From: JAWVZH01 sp033722295
Lineage (GTDB): Bacteria; Bacteroidota; Bacteroidia; Chitinophagales; Saprospiraceae
Direction: 5' to 3'
NCBI GenBank assembly: GCA_033722295.1
Contig: JAWVZH010000164.1
Span: 1-6,071, forward strand
Length of the DNA: 6,071 bases
Shown here one piece after another: positions 1 through 5,933 of the stretch. Each line of letters starts with the position of its first letter. Position 1 is the first letter of the stretch. A program made the translations under genes and the position numbers. Under the pieces are notes generated by a model. It was not told the DNA's origin, ran no database searches, and worked only from the letters and a program-made list of their open reading frames with translations.

Positions 1-1607
1 AGATCGGGCCTTGATTTATATCCCAGTTCACGTACCATAAAATCGATATTTTCCTCAAAATCGATCTTGAGGTTCTTGAACTTACGCTGAAGGGCCTCTT
101 TACCCAGTTCTCCCTGTTTTCGTTTCTCTTCTTTCATCGCCGACCTGATCTTTGACCTGGCCTTTCCAGTAACCACCATTTTCAACCAACTCTCGTTAGG
201 CTTTTGATTTTTTCCGGTGATGACTTTCAGTTGATCACCACTTCTCAGCCGATAACCCATGGGAACAAGCTTATTGTTGACCTTGATGGCTGTAGCGTGA
301 TATCCTATATCTGAGTGTATGTCAAAAGCAAAATCCAGGGCAGTAGCTCCTTTAGGCAAAATTCGCATATCACCTTGTGGTGTGTAGACGTAGACCTCTT
401 CATTGAACAGATTGGCTTTGAAGTCATTGATGAACTCGATCGCATCATTATGTGGTGTCTCGAGTATATCCCTGATGTTGTCAAACCAGGACTCGAAAAT
501 ATTATCGTTGTTGGTGATCCCTTTATACTTCCAATGGGCAGCAAATCCTCTTTCAGCGATCTCATCCATTCTCTCCGTTCGGATCTGGACTTCAACGTAT
601 TGACCCTTTGGGCCGATCACCGTCGTATGTAACGATTCGTATCCATTACTCTTCGGTGTTGTCACCCAATCTTTAAGTCTCTCGGGGATCGGCTTGTAAA
701 CATCAGTTATGACAGAATATACCTGCCAACAAGCTGTTTTTTCCTTGTCCTTAGGCGCATCAATGATCACTCTGATCGCAAATAGGTCATAGATCTCCTC
801 AAAAGGGACCCTTTTGGTCTTTATTTTGTCATAGATCGAAGAGATCGACTTGGGTCTGCCCACTATCCTGTACTCAAAGCCGAGATCCTCCAAATTGCTC
901 TTTAGGGGTCTTATAATATTCTTGATGTAATTGGACCGCTCTTTCTGAGTGACCTGAAGTTTCTCTTTTATATCACCATAAACCTCAGGCTCATTGATCA
1001 TTAGGCAGATGTCGTTGAATTCCGTGCGTAGATTGTACAGACCTAGTCTATGGGCCAGTGGAGCATAGATATAGGACGTTTCCGCGGCGATCTTCAACTG
1101 TTTGTGTCGAGGCATGGGACTTATTGTCCTCAGGTTGTGAAGCCTGTCACTCATTTTTATGAGGACTACTCTCACATCCTCCACCAATGTGCTGAGCACC
1201 TTTTTATAATTCTCTGCCTGTGGGCTTTCAACATTGTAAAGTCCGTCCAGTTTGGTCAGTCCATCCACGATCTGACCGATTTTGGGACCAAAAGCGTTGA
1301 TAATGTCCTGAAGCTCCAATGGGGTATCCTCAACGACGTCGTGTAAAAGAGCGCATATGATAGCAGTAGGGCCCAGGCCAATCTCGACATGTGCGATCCT
1401 GGCCACCTCTATTGGGTGGATGATGTAAGGTTCTCCGGATTTCCTTCTCTGACTGACATGTGCATCAGTTGCGATCTTGAAAGCCTTTTGGATATTGTCC
1501 TTGTCTTCTTCAGGAAAATCCATCCTGAAAGACCTGACCAGCCTCCTGTAAGCATTCCTTATCAGTCGTTTGTCATCTGCCGTATATGTTACTACATCGG
1601 TATGCAT
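1..1607 (-). CDS. Bifunctional (p)ppGpp synthetase/hydrolase, Rel/SpoT family (3' end outside window)
   Basis: The enzyme makes the alarmone (p)ppGpp from ATP and GDP/GTP and also hydrolyses it, setting the stringent response in the cytoplasm. I translated the minus strand and found one open frame of 535 codons. The N-terminal HD hydrolase domain has H64-P, the HD pair H89-D90, E93-D94 in 'LLHDVVEDT', and D154 in 'KMSDRLHNLRT', so hydrolysis should be intact. The synthetase domain has 'GRPKSISSIYDKI' (250-262), D274 in 'EIYDLFAIR', 'KSNGYESLHTT' (319-329) and 'VEVQIRT' (338-344). A TGS domain spans about 403-466, followed by the start of the helical region. Family members run to roughly 730-740 residues, so about 200 C-terminal residues (helical, zinc-finger and ACT parts) lie off the left edge. 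The ATG at 1607 is chosen because an in-frame TGA lies upstream near 1655 and it gives the usual N-terminus. Both activities look present, so Rel or SpoT naming is left open. Confidence 0.97.
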   Translation of the reverse strand, partial: MHTDVVTYTADDKRLIRNAYRRLVRSFRMDFPEEDKDNIQKAFKIATDAHVSQRRKSGEPYIIHPIEVARIAHVEIGLGPTAIICALLHDVVEDTPLELQDIINAFGPKIGQIVDGLTKLDGLYNVESPQAENYKKVLSTLVEDVRVVLIKMSDRLHNLRTISPMPRHKQLKIAAETSYIYAPLAHRLGLYNLRTEFNDICLMINEPEVYGDIKEKLQVTQKERSNYIKNIIRPLKSNLEDLGFEYRIVGRPKSISSIYDKIKTKRVPFEEIYDLFAIRVIIDAPKDKEKTACWQVYSVITDVYKPIPERLKDWVTTPKSNGYESLHTTVIGPKGQYVEVQIRTERMDEIAERGFAAHWKYKGITNNDNIFESWFDNIRDILETPHNDAIEFINDFKANLFNEEVYVYTPQGDMRILPKGATALDFAFDIHSDIGYHATAIKVNNKLVPMGYRLRSGDQLKVITGKNQKPNESWLKMVVTGKARSKIRSAMKEEKRKQGELGKEALQRKFKNLKIDFEENIDFMVRELGYKSRPD

Positions 1608-1631
1608 AGAGAATTTCTCAACAGGGTTATA

Positions 1632-1639
1632 CAAATCTA
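1632..1639 (-). promoter_or_regulatory. Candidate -7 box for the Rel/SpoT gene
   Basis: Read on the minus strand, this is TAGATTTG, an exact match to the Bacteroidota -7 consensus TAnnTTTG. It lies 24 bases upstream of the Rel start codon, so transcription would begin near 1626 and leave a leader of about 20 bases. The -33 partner is weak: the nearest TTG triplets on this strand (1656-1654 and 1666-1664) give spacings of 14 and 24 bases, outside the usual 17-23. An 8-base match with two free positions can occur by chance in AT-rich DNA, so position is the main support. Confidence 0.45.
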
Positions 1640-1832
1640 ACAAAAAAGAGGTTCAAGAGATTCCAATAACCTTGATACTTGAATCACCCCCATGGCGAAA
1701 GAGCGGGAGACAGATATCGCGCATCGAGGACAGGTATATTAATAGAACTTACACATCTGATAGAATGAAACATAGTGATTGGTGAACACGTTGTAAAATA
1801 TTCTGTTCACTGCGAAGATTCAATACTTATTT

Positions 1833-1840
1833 TATCTTTG
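1833..1840 (+). promoter_or_regulatory. Candidate -7 box for tRNA-Leu and the downstream tig-clpP-clpX run
   Basis: TATCTTTG matches the Bacteroidota consensus TAnnTTTG exactly and lies 21 bases upstream of the tRNA 5' end. Transcription would start near 1845, giving a short leader that RNase P would remove. No TTG stands at the expected -33 distance; the nearest resemblance is TTC at 1806-1808, 24 bases upstream, so the -33 half is weak. With no terminator visible after the tRNA, this could also be the main promoter for the protease/chaperone genes. Confidence 0.5.
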
Positions 1841-1861
1841 CACTCTCTTTTGAAAAAATGA

Positions 1862-1943
1862 GCGGGTGTGGCGGAATTGGCAGACGCGCTAGACTTAGGA
1901 TCTAGTGCCGCAAGGCGTGGGGGTTCGAGTCCCTCCACCCGCA
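1862..1943 (+). tRNA. tRNA-Leu, anticodon UAG
   Basis: The cloverleaf can be drawn by hand. Acceptor GCGGGTG (1862-1868) pairs with CACCCGC (1936-1942), and A1943 is the discriminator, as expected for leucine tRNAs. The anticodon stem CTAGA/TCTAG (1889-1893/1901-1905) closes the seven-base loop CTTAGGA, with anticodon TAG at 1896-1898, which reads CUA and probably other CUN codons. A long variable arm with stem GCC/GGC marks it as a class II tRNA. The T arm is GGGGG-TTCGAGT-CCCTC (1919-1935) with one G-T pair. CCA is not encoded (the next bases are CAC), so it must be added enzymatically. The trigger factor start codon is 46 bases downstream. Confidence 0.97.
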
Positions 1944-1989
1944 CACTTCTGACCCCATCTGATCGCAGTTCCACTCTAAAACATATTGC

Positions 1990-3363
1990 ATGTTGATCGA
2001 AAGAAAAGATATCGACGGATTAAATATTCAGCTTAATATCAAACTGGAGCCGGAAGACTATAAAGCGACCTTTGAGAAAGAACTTCAAAGGCAGGGCGGG
2101 AAGGTTCAACTAAAAGGTTTTCGAAAAGGCAAGGTTCCAAATTCGTACTTGAAAAAAGCTTTCGGGAAACAGGTATTGGCCGATGTGGTTTTTTCTGAGG
2201 CATCCAAGGTGCTGTCTGACTACCTTAAGGAACATGAGCTCAAGACCCTTGGTCGTCCACTTCCCTCTGATGATCAGAGCGCAATGAGTTTCGATCCATC
2301 TACGCTTCAAACCTATAATTTCTCTTTCGACATTGGTCTGGAGCCAGAATTTGAGGTTAAAGGAGTGAGTGAGGAAGACAAGTATAAACGATTGAAGGTT
2401 AAGGTACAGGACGAGGAAGTTGATGAAGAGTTGGATCGTGCACGAAAGCGGATGGGCAATGAGGTCGAAGCCGAGGGGGATATAGAAGAGAATGATCGGT
2501 TGGTATTAGAGGCTAAAGAAGTAACCGATGATGATTCTGGTCTTGAAGCTAACTTTCAGGTACTTGTGGATATGATCGGAGATGATAAGGTGAAAAAGCG
2601 TATCAAGTCGATCAAGGTAGGTGACACTTTCGAGTTTAATCCATTCACTCTTGAAAAGAATGCCAAGGAAAGCTATGTGAGAAAGCATATGCTTGGTATT
2701 GAGGATGAAGAGGTGGAGATCGGCACCAAATGGGAGGCGAAGGTCCAGGCAATCAAGAGGATAGAGAAGGCGGATATGGATGAGAGCTTCTACAAGTCAT
2801 TTCTCGGTGAGGACGTAGAGACGGAGGACCAGGCGCGTGAGAAGGTGAGGGAAGAGCTTGAGAGATTTTACCAGAAGCAGACTGAAGCATTGCTTTTCAG
2901 ATCATTTCAGGATGCACTATTAGAAAAGAATGACTTCGAACTGCCGAAAGACTTTTTAAAGCGATGGCTGGAGTCTGAGAAGGCTAATGAAAATGCTGAA
3001 TCAGAAGAGAAGGTGTCTACAGAAGTTGATCAAGAGGAGTTTGACAACTTCCTCAAGGGGCTTAAGTGGACTATCATCAGGGACAGGATCGCTGATGATG
3101 GAAAAGTAGAAGTGACCGAGACCGAGATCAGGCAATACTTCATCAACAGTGTCAGGCAGTATCTGGGAGCTTACGGAGCTGATGAAAATCTGCTTCTCCA
3201 CAGCGCGGAAAGACTCATGCAGGACTCCGGACAGGTTAGAAAGGCTTATGAAACCTTGAAGGATGACAAGGTTTTCAATTACATTGTGTCACAGGTGGAA
3301 ATTGAGGATAAGGAGATCGACAAGGATGAGCTTGAGAATCAGATAGAGGCGGCCAAAGCCTAA
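1990..3363 (+). CDS. tig: Trigger factor, ribosome-associated chaperone
   Basis: Trigger factor docks at the ribosomal exit tunnel and shields nascent chains. The 457-residue protein has the expected order. The N-terminal ribosome-binding domain (about 1-125) carries the signature 'GFRKGKVP' (43-50), with F44-R45-K46 at the docking loop. A FKBP-like segment follows at about 161-259, then a long helical C-terminal chaperone domain (about 275-440). The protein is strongly acidic, with many Glu/Asp-rich helices, and ends in a charged tail (437-457). The middle domain is divergent: where the E. coli protein has an IPGFE-type segment, this one reads 'DDKVKKRIKS' (198-207), so prolyl isomerase activity is doubtful. 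The ATG at 1990 gives a normal N-terminus; no strong Shine-Dalgarno sequence precedes it, as is common in this phylum. It lies 46 bases after tRNA-Leu and 59 before clpP, the classic tig-clpP-clpX order. Confidence 0.96.
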   Translation: MLIERKDIDGLNIQLNIKLEPEDYKATFEKELQRQGGKVQLKGFRKGKVPNSYLKKAFGKQVLADVVFSEASKVLSDYLKEHELKTLGRPLPSDDQSAMSFDPSTLQTYNFSFDIGLEPEFEVKGVSEEDKYKRLKVKVQDEEVDEELDRARKRMGNEVEAEGDIEENDRLVLEAKEVTDDDSGLEANFQVLVDMIGDDKVKKRIKSIKVGDTFEFNPFTLEKNAKESYVRKHMLGIEDEEVEIGTKWEAKVQAIKRIEKADMDESFYKSFLGEDVETEDQAREKVREELERFYQKQTEALLFRSFQDALLEKNDFELPKDFLKRWLESEKANENAESEEKVSTEVDQEEFDNFLKGLKWTIIRDRIADDGKVEVTETEIRQYFINSVRQYLGAYGADENLLLHSAERLMQDSGQVRKAYETLKDDKVFNYIVSQVEIEDKEIDKDELENQIEAAKA

Positions 3364-3422
3364 AAACATAACGTTCAGTGCAGCGTTAATGTCTTAGTTG
3401 AGATATAAAATGCAAACTACAA

Positions 3423-4139
3423 ATGGACTACAAAGAATTCAGAAAATACGCCGTTAAGCATAAGGGGATGTCCGGAATGCATCTGGACAGTTACGCCGAC
3501 AGGGTGGCGGTGCCCAATATTCATGATTTCACTCCTCAAGTGATCGAGGAAAGGCAACTTAATGTTGTTGGCATGGATGTTTTTAGCCGACTTATGATGG
3601 ATCGTATAATCTTTATGGGAGTGCCCGTCAATGATTATGTGGCTAATGTCATTCAGGCGCAGCTGCTATTTCTTGAATCCACAGATCCAAAGCGTGATAT
3701 CCAAATGTTTATCAACAGCCCTGGCGGTTCGGTTATAGCTGGATTGGGGATCTATGATACCATGCAGTATGTTTCTCCCGATGTAGCGACCATTTGTACG
3801 GGACTTGCTGCTTCAATGGGCGCTGTTCTCCTTTGCGCCGGTAAGGATGCCAAGCGTTCTTGCCTTGGCCACAGCAGGATAATGATACACCAGCCGAGTG
3901 GTGGTATGCAAGGACAGTTTGCTGATATGGAGATCTCTTACAATCTGATCAAGCAGATGAAAAATGAGCTGTATCAGATAATGGCTGATCATACAGATAA
4001 GACCTTCAAGCAGATAGAAAAGGATTGTGACAGGGATTACTGGATGACCGCTCAGGAAGCAAAAGACTACGGTGTTGTGGATGAGGTGCTGACACGAAAG
4101 CCAGGAAAGCCAGAAAAGCCTGGAAAGTCTGAGGAGTAA
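3423..4139 (+). CDS. clpP: ATP-dependent Clp protease proteolytic subunit
   Basis: ClpP is the serine peptidase that forms a double heptameric barrel and degrades proteins delivered by ClpX. The catalytic triad is complete: S131 in 'GLAASMGAV', H156 in 'MIHQPSGG' and D205 in 'DRDYWMTAQEA'. The spacings of 25 and 49 residues equal those of E. coli ClpP. The oligomerisation/substrate-groove segment 'FINSPGGSV' (96-104) is present. At 238 residues it is longer than E. coli ClpP at both ends. About 20 extra N-terminal residues ('EFRKYAVKHKGMSGM' and onward) resemble those of Bacteroidota homologues and are likely trimmed on maturation. A Lys/Pro/Gly/Glu tail (226-238) follows the normal end of the fold. 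The ATG at 3423 is used; the nearby ATG at 3409 is out of frame. clpX begins 31 bases downstream. Confidence 0.97.
   Translation: MDYKEFRKYAVKHKGMSGMHLDSYADRVAVPNIHDFTPQVIEERQLNVVGMDVFSRLMMDRIIFMGVPVNDYVANVIQAQLLFLESTDPKRDIQMFINSPGGSVIAGLGIYDTMQYVSPDVATICTGLAASMGAVLLCAGKDAKRSCLGHSRIMIHQPSGGMQGQFADMEISYNLIKQMKNELYQIMADHTDKTFKQIEKDCDRDYWMTAQEAKDYGVVDEVLTRKPGKPEKPGKSEE
4098..4133 (+). repeat. Four 9-base tandem repeats encoding the ClpP C-terminal tail
   Basis: Four consecutive units read AAGCCAGGA, AAGCCAGAA, AAGCCTGGA and AAGTCTGAG. The first three differ from one another at one or two bases; the fourth is more diverged. In frame they encode KPG-KPE-KPG-KSE, followed by a final Glu and the stop. 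Because the unit is a multiple of three, gain or loss of copies would lengthen or shorten the tail without breaking the gene. Confidence 0.85.
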
Positions 4140-4170
4140 AATGCTCTGAAAAAAGTAACTTGTAAAGATT

Positions 4171-5412
4171 ATGAAAAGCAGTAAGGACAATTACAGGTGT
4201 TCGTTTTGTGGCAAGGACAAGAATGAAGCGCTCATACTGATCGCGGGTATTGAAGGACACATTTGCGAATCCTGCGTCGAGCAGGCCCACGATATCGTAG
4301 AGGAAGAAGTCCATCACCGTAAATCTTCTGCAACTGATGAGCAATTTACCCTCCCGGAGCATTTAACTCCCAGGGATATCAAGACATACCTTGATCAATA
4401 TGTGATCGGACAGAATGAGGCCAAGAAATATCTTTCTGTTGCGGTCTACAATCACTATAAGCGGTTGAATCAGGAATTGGGAGGAGAGGTTGAGATCGAG
4501 AAAAGCAATATTCTGTTCGTCGGACAAACCGGGACAGGGAAGACTTTATTGGCTAAAACAATTGCCAGGTTTCTGAATGTGCCATTCACTATAGTTGATG
4601 CCACTGTTTTTACAGAGGCCGGTTATGTAGGAGAGGATGTAGAAAGTATGTTGAGTCGCCTGCTTCAATCATGTGATTATGATATAGAGGCCGCTCAAAA
4701 AGGCATCGTTTATATAGATGAACTGGACAAGATCGCACGAAAGAACGACAACCCTTCCATTACACGGGATGTCAGCGGCGAGGGTGTTCAGCAGGCCATG
4801 CTCAAGATGCTGGAAGGAACTGAGGTCAACGTGCCGCCACAGGGAGGCAGAAAACATCCCGAGCAAAAGCTCATAAAAGTTGACACCAGCAATATCCTTT
4901 TTATTTGTGGCGGGGCTTTCGATGGATTGGAAAAAGTGATTGCACGACGTATGAACACACAGGTCATCGGGTTTGCCAAAGACGAACGGGATAAGATCGA
5001 TATGGACAATCTGTTGCAGTATGTCAATCATCAGGACCTGAAGTCCTATGGTCTTATACCAGAACTCATCGGTCGTCTTCCAGTATTGACCTACCTCGAT
5101 CCTCTGGATAAGGAAGCGCTCACAAGGATCCTTACAGAACCTAAGAACGCACTGATCAAGCAATATCAGCGGATATTTGAGATGGAGAGCATCAAACTGG
5201 AAGTCACACAAGGCGCCATAGGGTATATAGCAGGAAAGGCACTTGAATACAAGTTGGGAGCTCGTGGTCTTCGCAGTATTTGCGAGGCAGTCATGACCGA
5301 TGCCATGTTTGACCTTCCTTCCCAAAAAGATGTGAATGAATTCATCATTGACGAAAAATACGCTTCATCCAAGCTGACCCACTCAAAGCTCAGCAAATTG
5401 CGGGCAGCGTAA
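4171..5412 (+). CDS. clpX: ATP-dependent Clp protease ATP-binding subunit ClpX
   Basis: ClpX is the hexameric AAA+ unfoldase that recognises tagged or damaged proteins and threads them into ClpP. The 413 residues contain all expected elements in order. The N-terminal zinc-binding domain has C10-x2-C13 and C32-x2-C35. Walker A is 'GQTGTGKT' (118-125) and the pore-1 loop is GYVG (151-154). Walker B is 'IVYIDELDK', with D183-E184. The RKH loop is 227-229, and the IGF motif that docks into ClpP is 266-268. An arginine finger candidate is R302 in 'ELIGRLPV', and sensor 2 is 'GARGLRS' with R365. The length is close to the E. coli protein (424). The ATG at 4171 places the zinc domain normally; an upstream in-frame ATG at 4141 meets a stop after two codons. 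It follows clpP by 31 bases with no terminator, so the two are almost certainly co-transcribed. Confidence 0.98.
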   Translation: MKSSKDNYRCSFCGKDKNEALILIAGIEGHICESCVEQAHDIVEEEVHHRKSSATDEQFTLPEHLTPRDIKTYLDQYVIGQNEAKKYLSVAVYNHYKRLNQELGGEVEIEKSNILFVGQTGTGKTLLAKTIARFLNVPFTIVDATVFTEAGYVGEDVESMLSRLLQSCDYDIEAAQKGIVYIDELDKIARKNDNPSITRDVSGEGVQQAMLKMLEGTEVNVPPQGGRKHPEQKLIKVDTSNILFICGGAFDGLEKVIARRMNTQVIGFAKDERDKIDMDNLLQYVNHQDLKSYGLIPELIGRLPVLTYLDPLDKEALTRILTEPKNALIKQYQRIFEMESIKLEVTQGAIGYIAGKALEYKLGARGLRSICEAVMTDAMFDLPSQKDVNEFIIDEKYASSKLTHSKLSKLRAA

Positions 5413-5440
5413 CCCAGAACACCTTTGGCTTAAATATGAT

Positions 5441-5470
5441 TTTGTTTTATATAAATATTTTATATATTTA
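5441..5470 (+). promoter_or_regulatory. Candidate promoter for the DoxX-like gene
   Basis: TTTG at 5441-5444 is followed after 18 bases by TATATTTA (5463-5470), a one-mismatch match to TAnnTTTG at acceptable spacing. A second one-mismatch box, TATATTTC, lies at 5483-5490 but has no TTG at the right distance. The whole 5435-5490 stretch is very AT-rich, which both favours promoter function and raises the chance of accidental matches. The leader would be about 40 bases. Confidence 0.35.
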
Positions 5471-5514
5471 AAATCGACGAATTATATTTCTTCGAACAAC
5501 GAACAAACAAAATC

Positions 5515-5877
5515 ATGAATGGATTACTGAAACTTGGTAGGTACCTATTTGCAATTCCAATGGCCGTCTTTGGAATCAATCATTTGACGGATGCAGGAAC
5601 AATGGCGGGTTATGCTCCCTTTGGTGGGGAGGTGATAATTTACATAACAGGAATAGCTCTCATATTAGCAGCTATTAGCCTGATTATAGGTAAATATGAC
5701 AAGCTGGCTGCTTTCCTTCTCGGTATTTTTCTACTGCTCACTGCCTTAACAGTATGGCTGCCCGCAGTTATGGGAGGTGCAATGGAGCAAATGCCCAATA
5801 TACTTAAAGATCTGGCTTTGGCCGGTGGAGCTTGGGGTTTTGCGCTTCATGCCAAGGATGATTCTGTAATTGGATAA
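5515..5877 (+). CDS. Small four-helix membrane protein, DoxX-like
   Basis: This 120-residue protein is almost entirely hydrophobic and should cross the inner membrane four times, at about 6-24, 39-58, 62-83 and 95-112. Short polar links separate the helices, and a short charged C-terminus ends the protein. The N-terminal pattern 'GRYLFAIPMAVFGINHL' (8-24), the 'YITGIALILAAISLIIGK' second helix (43-60) and 'LTVWLPAVMGG' near the third resemble small DoxX-family proteins. The molecular function of most such proteins is unknown, and I do not infer one here. It sits 102 bases after clpX behind its own AT-rich region and ahead of a strong terminator, so it is probably a separate single-gene unit. 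The ATG at 5515 gives a first helix of sensible length. Family assignment rests on pattern recognition; that it is a membrane protein is much surer. Confidence 0.8.
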   Translation: MNGLLKLGRYLFAIPMAVFGINHLTDAGTMAGYAPFGGEVIIYITGIALILAAISLIIGKYDKLAAFLLGIFLLLTALTVWLPAVMGGAMEQMPNILKDLALAGGAWGFALHAKDDSVIG

Positions 5878-5900
5878 AACATTTAAAGAAACTACCTTTC
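5870..5900 (+). promoter_or_regulatory. Candidate promoter for truA overlapping the end of the DoxX-like gene
   Basis: TTG at 5870-5872 is followed after 20 bases by TACCTTTC (5893-5900), which differs from the Bacteroidota -7 consensus TAnnTTTG only at the last base. Spacing is optimal. Transcription would begin near 5905, inside the left arm of the terminator hairpin, about 29 bases before the truA ATG. The -33 triplet lies in the last codons of the DoxX-like gene. truA needs a promoter of its own if the upstream terminator works, which supports the call. Confidence 0.5.
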
Positions 5901-5902
5901 TG

Positions 5903-5933
5903 ACCGCTTGGGATTATCTCAGGCGGTTTTTTT
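5903..5933 (+). terminator. Intrinsic terminator after the DoxX-like gene
   Basis: ACCGCTTGGG (5903-5912) pairs with CTCAGGCGGT (5918-5927) over ten positions, eight Watson-Crick and two G-T, closing a five-base ATTAT loop. A run of seven T follows (5927-5933). This is a textbook rho-independent terminator. The T-run ends on the base before the truA start codon. The right arm contains AGGCGG (5921-5926), a one-mismatch Shine-Dalgarno-like sequence seven bases from that ATG. Confidence 0.9.

Larger units (their letters stand above)
1608..1861. other. Divergent intergenic region between the Rel/SpoT gene and tRNA-Leu
   Basis: This 254-base stretch separates the leftward Rel gene from the rightward tRNA-tig-clpP-clpX run, so it must hold the promoters for both directions. 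One TAnnTTTG box facing each gene is annotated separately. Between them, about 1640-1832, I see no convincing gene, RNA or repeat. An open plus-strand frame running from inside the Rel gene to 1785 has no recognisable protein features and overlaps the Rel 5' end, so it is not called. Confidence 0.7.

Noticed and set aside
315..1640. Several plus-strand open frames of 66-105 codons across the left quarter
   Set aside because: All lie opposite the Rel/SpoT gene, whose minus-strand translation is continuous and carries every family motif.
1690..1724. Possible decayed tRNA 3' end on the minus strand (CCCGCTCTTTCGCCA)
   Set aside because: The string resembles an acceptor end with CCA, but there is no T-loop TTCGA ahead of it and no matching 5' acceptor strand or cloverleaf, so chance similarity is likelier.
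1570..1785. 71-codon plus-strand open frame spanning the Rel/SpoT start and the intergenic region
   Set aside because: It overlaps the Rel 5' end and promoter box, and its composition shows no domain, signal peptide or membrane segment.
3369..3388. Short inverted repeat TAACG/CGTTA between tig and clpP
   Set aside because: Only five base pairs with a ten-base loop and no T-run; too weak to call a terminator or attenuator.
4669..5325. 218-codon open frame antisense to clpX
   Set aside because: It lies wholly inside clpX on the opposite strand, its translation shows no recognisable motif, and clpX is intact and highly conserved, so it is a by-product of codon use.
5448..5466. AT-only inverted repeat downstream of clpX as a terminator
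   Set aside because: The pairing is entirely A-T with a bulge and no GC core, and it overlaps a plausible promoter spacer, so a terminator call is not supported.
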